Shown here: positions 40,301 through 44,833 of the stretch, one piece after another
Numbering within the stretch: position 1 is the stretch's first letter
How the letters are laid out: each line of letters opens with the position of its first letter
DNA from: Discostella pseudostelligera
Lineage: Eukaryota; Bacillariophyta; Thalassiosirophyceae; Thalassiosirales; Thalassiosiraceae
NCBI GenBank assembly: GCA_036940085.1
Contig: JALLBK010000180.1
Location: forward strand, 1-44,833
Reading direction: 5' to 3'
Length of the DNA: 44,833 bases
Position numbers and translations under genes: made by a program
Notes under the pieces: model-generated
The model's database searches: none
The model's input: only the letters and a program-made list of their open reading frames with translations
What the model was told of the DNA's origin: nothing

Positions 40301-41830
40301 CGTTTCTCTGGTAAAAGTCTGCACGGTAGTTGGTATCGGCGGCATTGATGCGGCTTTGCCTGAAACATACACTTCTCCGGTCTTTCGACTAACAAGAAAG
40401 CAAACAGAACAAGTGTTCGGTGCACTGCTTGATGCGATGGAGGATTATAATACTGATAGGCGCGGCGATGTCGGATCGTGGTCAAGAATAGCAGCAATGG
40501 ATGGCTTGAAAACGCTCACAAATCTATCAATCAAAGCATCAACAATATTTCCTCATTCGTCCTGTCAAGGACCTGCTCATTTTGTTTCTCTTGACGAAGT
40601 CATTTTTCCATCATTTCAGAAACGGGTGGGTTCTATGGCAGATGAGTCGACAATATTTCAACAGTCATTGTTTCAAGCTGGAGAACTGGTATACTTTGAT
40701 GAGCAATTATGCTCCTTTGTGATTAGCGCACTGCTCAAACAACTTGGAGAAAAGCTTGATGTTGTTCGGTGCAAAGCTGGTGAATGCCTTGAAAGACTGC
40801 TATCGAACAGATCTCCACGATTACCATTTGTTCCTCACCGTGAGATGCTCGTGCGGGCATTGAGTCTTCACGACCTTCCTAAATATTGGGCCGATCCATC
40901 TCTTACCTTTCCTCTGCTCATGAGGGCAGTAAACATCGACGAATTCACGGAGCCCATACTGTCTGGTATCGTTGTGTCAGTTGGAGGCTTGACTGAAAGC
41001 GTATCCAAGAGCTCTAGCGCAGCACTTTATGAGTGGATTCGGGGGTTGAGATCCTTGAAATCAACCCACAAAATCTTCCGTATGGGTGAAGGTGAGCTGA
41101 TTATGAACGCCGGAGTCGTCATATATGAAGTTCACTAATCTTCATTTTCCTTTTCGACAGTTTTTCTTGGGTTGTTCCAGAAGTACAAGAGGAATGCGCG
41201 GGTTCTGATTCCTTTACTATCCACCCTGGACAAACTGCTTTCTCATGAGTACCTCAGTGAATTACTCTGCGCCGGAAACGGAGAGTATTGTTCCAAGCTA
41301 ATGGCATGCCTTGCCAGTGAGGCTAAGAGCTGTGGTGATATAAAAGTGCTGTTAGCAATCGTTGGGGTTTCATTTGCACTTCTTGAGCCACATCTGGAAA
41401 TTATATCAACAGTAAGACCTGAACACTGCAACTGTCCTGGTTTTGTCCTGTCACATCTCATACTTCTTTATTAAATCAGATGCGAAATGAGATACTTCCG
41501 TTTATCATGGCCATGCTCCTAAACCCCTATCCCCGGGTCAGACGGTACACTGCAGAACAACTGTATGTCAAACTTGCTGAACATGGAGAAATGTTTGTCG
41601 ACGGGCAAGAATTCATCGAACAAGCTAATCAGCTACTTCTGAACACAGTCTGGCACGAGGAAGACGATCCTTATGGAGAACTTACTGTTTGCAGAAATCG
41701 GATCGCTGATATCCTTGGAATTCATTTGACCGAGGAACAACGTGATACTCAGATCGGAATAAGGAACAGCTCGCGTTCTGCGCCGAAGGATGAATTCGAG
41801 TGCTATTCGAGTCTTGTCCGGATGGGCTAG
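37381..41830 (+). CDS. TBCD: Tubulin-folding cofactor D
   Basis: Exons are 37381-39859 (holding an assembly duplication at 38609-38753), 39948-41091, 41161-41411 and 41480-41830. Introns are 88, 69 and 68 nt with GTACGT, GTGAGC and GTAAGA donors. After collapsing the 72-nt duplicate and N the product is 1383 residues, near the family size of about 1200. Diagnostic blocks are DKYLECPTLLDPYLETMV, KVRGQKYVQRLLPHEAADVE, WESVHSLLTWLGIISLVPFD and NPAATRGFSLALGHLPAKLL. HEAT-like repeats fill the rest. TBCD binds beta-tubulin and, with cofactors C and E, assembles the alpha/beta-tubulin dimer in the cytosol. As written, the frame breaks at the N. The stop lies 73 bp from the end of the convergent neighbour. 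Confidence 0.9.
38609..38753. repeat. Perfect 72-nt direct duplication around a single N (assembly artefact)
   Basis: Bases 38609-38680 and 38682-38753 are identical and flank a single N at 38681. The duplication shifts the TBCD reading frame. Deleting one copy plus the N (73 nt) restores the frame exactly, joining GRSDSK to ADDDARLIIDG. This is what an unmerged contig overlap joined with a placeholder gap would look like. Confidence 0.92.
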
Positions 41831-41903
41831 CGACGCTGATACAATGGGACTTCGGCCCGATGTCGACAACATGTTCGACTCGTTACCGCAGTGAGCCCAG
41901 TCT

Positions 41904-44318
41904 TCAAACGCGACAACCATGAGGCCGCACGTCATTGATTCTATACAAGTATTCTAATTCTTCAATCACAAGGTTCAATTCAATCTTGGAGAGTGTCCAT
42001 TCCGGTGAATTACGAGGTAGGCTGTGTATTCGACGTGTGAGGCTCAAGGATTCTGAACTCAATTTTTTCTATGGGAGAGTGCGGGCTGGTGAGCGAGATT
42101 CTTGATCATTGCATACTATTAACTCCTCTATCAACTCACCATTTTTTCTTCTCCGGGCGTTAATGTCTTCCCATTTTCCTTTTCATTCGTCGTCCTCTCT
42201 GATTCTCCATGAGCAGGAGAACCATTGAATTCAGTGAGATGGTTATTTTTTGCGAGAGGATCTGACTTGAGTTCAGTGTCGGGGATAAGTATAGAAAAAG
42301 CAGTATCGTCATCATATTCTCGAACTCTTGCATCGACCTTTCCCTTTTCAGACGGTGACCCTTTTTTTGCAACTTGGGGTTCAACTCTCTTTGTTTGACT
42401 CTCTTCCTCATGCTGCTGCTTTTCTTTCAACTCCTCGTCGCGACTTGTTTCATCGTTGCGGGAATCTGCTTCTCTCCCAACATAAAGCTCTTCTTGCAGC
42501 ACCTTGATGTTATTGGCGGCGTCTTCGAATTCCGGACTGAAGTCTTCGAATGCCATTAGTTTTATGGACAAGTCACGGACTTCTTCCTCGAGCGTATTAC
42601 ATTGTGATGATGGTTCGGCTTCGCAAACAGTTGTTGGGTTCCGCTGAATTAGCCATCTTCGTACAAAGACCTGAATTAGGGTCACATTCGATAGAGTCTG
42701 CTTGTAACTCGATCGTACTGATGATCTGCGTTGCCAACATTGAATTCTTATTGCCATTCGACGCTGTCGTAAGTACTTGTCACGTTGGATCATCCCACGT
42801 ACCGATGCCTGAATCAGCACAAGCCTATGATATGGCTCTACTCCTTTTCCACGAGCAGTGTCTCGATGATCTGCTTCCACTACCATCGCCGATCCATGCT
42901 GGGGCATAAATAATAATTCGTCATCAAATGAGCTACTTTGATCGTTGTAGAGCGATGGATGCTGTTTCAAAGCCTCTGTGACCATCACAACTTCTAAATC
43001 ATCGGCATAACTCCAAATCTCATCCTCGCTTTCGCTCCAAACGTCAACGCTAGACCAGCCACTACTCTCTCCTTCAAGACTTTCAATATCTCCGTCCACA
43101 GAATGATTATCAAGTACCTCAGTCGTCACTTCTTCCAACTCAAGTCGAACAATCTTCTCTGAAATGCCAACCATCCTCATCTTGACTTCGAACCACTCCT
43201 TGGAAAATTGAGGTAGGCTTTCTAGTTCCTCGGAGAGGGATGCATGTTCGGTCTTGAGCTTAGGAATTATCACATTGCTGTTGTCCTCCTCCATCTCTTC
43301 TTTTCCACTGTCATCATCGCTATCAATGTCGTTGAATGAGTAGCAATAAATGCTCAGATTATTGTTGGCTATCCCACTTTTGCCAGAGGTTGTTCTATGA
43401 AAGGTGGGAGGTGAACAAATACCTGGGTTGCTGCCGCCATTTCCCGCATTGGCACCGATGGTATTGTTGCTGTTAGTTTGAATACCACTTTCAGCACTCG
43501 GCGATAGGTTGTGACTGCCTAGTGGGGAAGAGAGACTCCCTTGACTAATGGGAGACATCGGTGGTGAAGATACGATTAATGACGAAATGACGCCATTTTC
43601 AGTTGTCATCGCAGTCAATAATTGATCGATGCTCGTGTTACCGCTCGTGACTCCAGATCCCGATGACAACATACAGATATTAATTTCTCTCGGCGCGTCC
43701 TTAGGTCCTACTAAGCTGTCCTCATATTCATCATCGTTACTAGTATCAACTTCTTTGTTGTCGCTATCCAGTTCAATGCAAAGCTCTACCAGATCTTCCT
43801 TCAGTTTGAACCATTCGGGAGTGAACTTGATACATCTCTGAAGATCAGATTCGATTTGTTGATATTTCATTATCTGTTGATACATCTTGTCGGTGCCTTT
43901 GACCGTTTGTCTACTGCTGGTGTCAATATCGCCGCTATCTTGATGTTCATTGTGGTTGTTCGCAATAGGTTCATGTATCTCCTTCGCCTCTATTACTCCA
44001 TTGATCGGATACTCATCGCTTATCATTGATTTTTCAGTCTCTGGATGAATACCCACTGATGCCGTAGGTGCTTGACGATAACAATCATCAGTGAAAATAT
44101 CTCCGATATGGATGTAAAAATCATGGTGCTTTCCGTCGAATTTGTCATTTTCCTCAGGCAGCTGAGGCGTATTGATGATTTCTCCACATGAGCCACTGCC
44201 AATACCGCTACTAAAGCCACCCGAGCAGGAAAGAAAGTGCAAATCGTCCCTCGCGGCATCCAGTTCTTCTGATGCACGCTTCAGCCTAGTCTCGAGAACG
44301 AACCATTCCTCGGTGTAC
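41904..44318 (-). CDS. IQ-motif protein with a repeated EWF/EL motif, N-terminus missing
   Basis: Partial gene on the minus strand. One exon runs from the gap at 44319 to 42140; the last exon is 42068-41904. The 71-nt intron has a GTGAGT donor and a CCCATAG acceptor in phase 0; unspliced reading stops after three codons. A motif of the form FSPEWFxxKxxLxxxxEEL occurs five times: YTEEWFVLETRL at the gap, FTPEWFKLKEDL, FSKEWFEVKMRM, FSPEFEDAANNI, and NSPEWTLSKIEL in the last exon. Three IQ-like motifs (LIQASVRGMIQRDKY, IRIQCWQRRSSVRSSY, LIQVFVRRWLIQR) precede the fourth copy and predict calmodulin binding. The rest is acidic and Ser/Asn-rich, probably disordered. The function is unknown. More N-terminal sequence is lost at the gap. 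Confidence 0.75.
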
Positions 44319-44319
44319 N
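44319..44319. other. Single-N gap with unrelated flanks
   Basis: An N interrupts the IQ-motif gene. Unlike the N at 38681, the flanks share no duplicated sequence. The right flank (44320-44371) is AT-rich and does not continue the protein to the left, so this may be a contig join of two loci. Confidence 0.8.
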
Positions 44320-44371
44320 TAATTTTTAAAAAGTTAAATGTCAAAAGAGTACACAATTTAATCAACTTACC

Positions 44372-44833
44372 ATGGACCCTCTCTTCCTCTTCCTCGCCTT
44401 CCTCCTCTTCTCTTCCTTGGTTGCAACCGGTTTCCTTTTATTTGGATTCGCTGCACACCAAAAGAAACCCCATTGCCGCCGACCTCGGCATTACTCCCTA
44501 ATCCAACGATGCCGGTCGCGACGTTACCGGTCTGTGATCGAATTGATTGAGTCTTTTCAGACTCAACCAATCGCTGACGCAAACAAACTTCACCTGTTCA
44601 TACGAGGCAATAAAACAATGTCATTCATGGTTAGCAAGTGTGAAACAGTGACTCAGTTGAAAAGGAAGGTTGGATCAAAAATCGGTGTTAGTTACCGGTC
44701 CATTCGACTTACCTTTGGAACAAGATACTTGCTTGACAACTTCCGCTTGGGCGAATGCCTGCCCGACCAAGCGACGATTCACCTCTCACTTCGCTTGCTC
44801 GGTGGAAATGGAGAGAAGAAAGTGAAGGTGAGA
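44372..44833 (+). CDS. Ubiquitin-like domain protein, open at the window end
   Basis: A plus-strand frame from ATG 44372 stays open to the last base (154 codons, no stop), so it is partial at its 3' end. The N-terminus has a strongly hydrophobic stretch (MDPLFLFLAFLLFSSLVATG), then a basic Arg/His segment. From about residue 71 to 148 there is a ubiquitin-like fold: KLHLFIRGNKTMSFMV, ETVTQLKRKVGSKIGV, SIRLTFGTRYLLDNFRLGEC, ATIHLSLRLLGGNGEKK. The LRLLGG ending followed by more protein recalls the processing site of ubiquitin fusions. GTGAGA at 44828 could be a splice donor. It could be a host gene or the first part of a mobile-element protein. It lies beyond the N gap, so its link to the window is uncertain. 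Confidence 0.65.
   Translation, partial: MDPLFLFLAFLLFSSLVATGFLLFGFAAHQKKPHCRRPRHYSLIQRCRSRRYRSVIELIESFQTQPIADANKLHLFIRGNKTMSFMVSKCETVTQLKRKVGSKIGVSYRSIRLTFGTRYLLDNFRLGECLPDQATIHLSLRLLGGNGEKKVKVR

Noticed and set aside
44367..44582. 71-codon minus-strand Arg/Gly-rich frame ending at a GTAAGT-like donor
   Set aside because: It could have been an upstream exon of the IQ-motif gene, but the plus strand here encodes a clear ubiquitin-like fold.
1..44833. tRNA, rRNA, CRISPR or complete transposon
   Set aside because: I saw no tRNA T-loop/anticodon pattern, no rRNA-like sequence, no spaced direct repeats and no transposase or reverse-transcriptase motif in reading the window.

Overview
This window looks like nuclear DNA of a photosynthetic stramenopile, most likely a centric diatom. 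That is an inference from several features. Genes are dense and carry short introns (44 to 95 nt). Several N-termini have a signal peptide followed by an AFAP-like motif, as in diatom plastid precursors. The gene set mixes plastid proteins (LL-diaminopimelate aminotransferase, CcdA, a CGL160-like protein, a thylakoid-lumen protein) with ordinary eukaryotic ones (eIF4E, PSTK, TBCD, CIR1). The species cannot be named from the sequence alone.

Layout. Bases 1-1790 are simple-sequence DNA with no convincing gene. From 1793 on, 21 protein genes are packed tightly: TPR protein (+), RidA-family protein (-), LL-DAP aminotransferase (+), COPI-associated-like membrane protein (+), CGL160-like plastid membrane protein (-), lumen protein (+), PSTK (-), eIF4E (+), CER1-like protein (-), ketopantoate-reductase-like protein (-), SelU-type protein with an in-frame UGA (+), CcdA (-), a protein kinase with large insertions (+), a small acidic membrane protein (+), a Cys-rich secreted protein (-), an LRR protein (+), CIR1-like (-), a MORN-repeat protein (+), a second TPR protein (-), tubulin cofactor D (+), and an IQ-motif repeat protein (-). 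A 22nd frame, carrying a ubiquitin-like domain, starts at 44372 and runs off the end. Eight divergent pairs share promoters of about 250-570 bp, and convergent neighbours usually end within 70-200 bp of each other.

Connections. The strongest biological signal is selenium-related. A selenoprotein-U-type gene (18082-18794) reads through one in-frame TGA exactly where the family has its redox Cys/Sec, and the gene for the kinase that makes the Sec-tRNA precursor (PSTK) lies about 5.5 kb away. Plastid and thylakoid functions recur (lysine synthesis, lumen protein, ATP-synthase-assembly-like protein, thiol transfer by CcdA), but they are not a classical operon. Intergenic regions repeatedly hold the 10-mer CTGCCACGTG (six copies), often next to E2F-like CCCGCCAAA sites, which suggests shared promoter logic.

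Assembly caveats. There are two single-N gaps. At 38681 a perfect 72-nt sequence is repeated on both sides of the N inside TBCD, and collapsing it restores the frame, so it is very probably an assembly artefact. At 44319 the IQ-motif gene is cut off, and the sequence beyond may belong to another locus.
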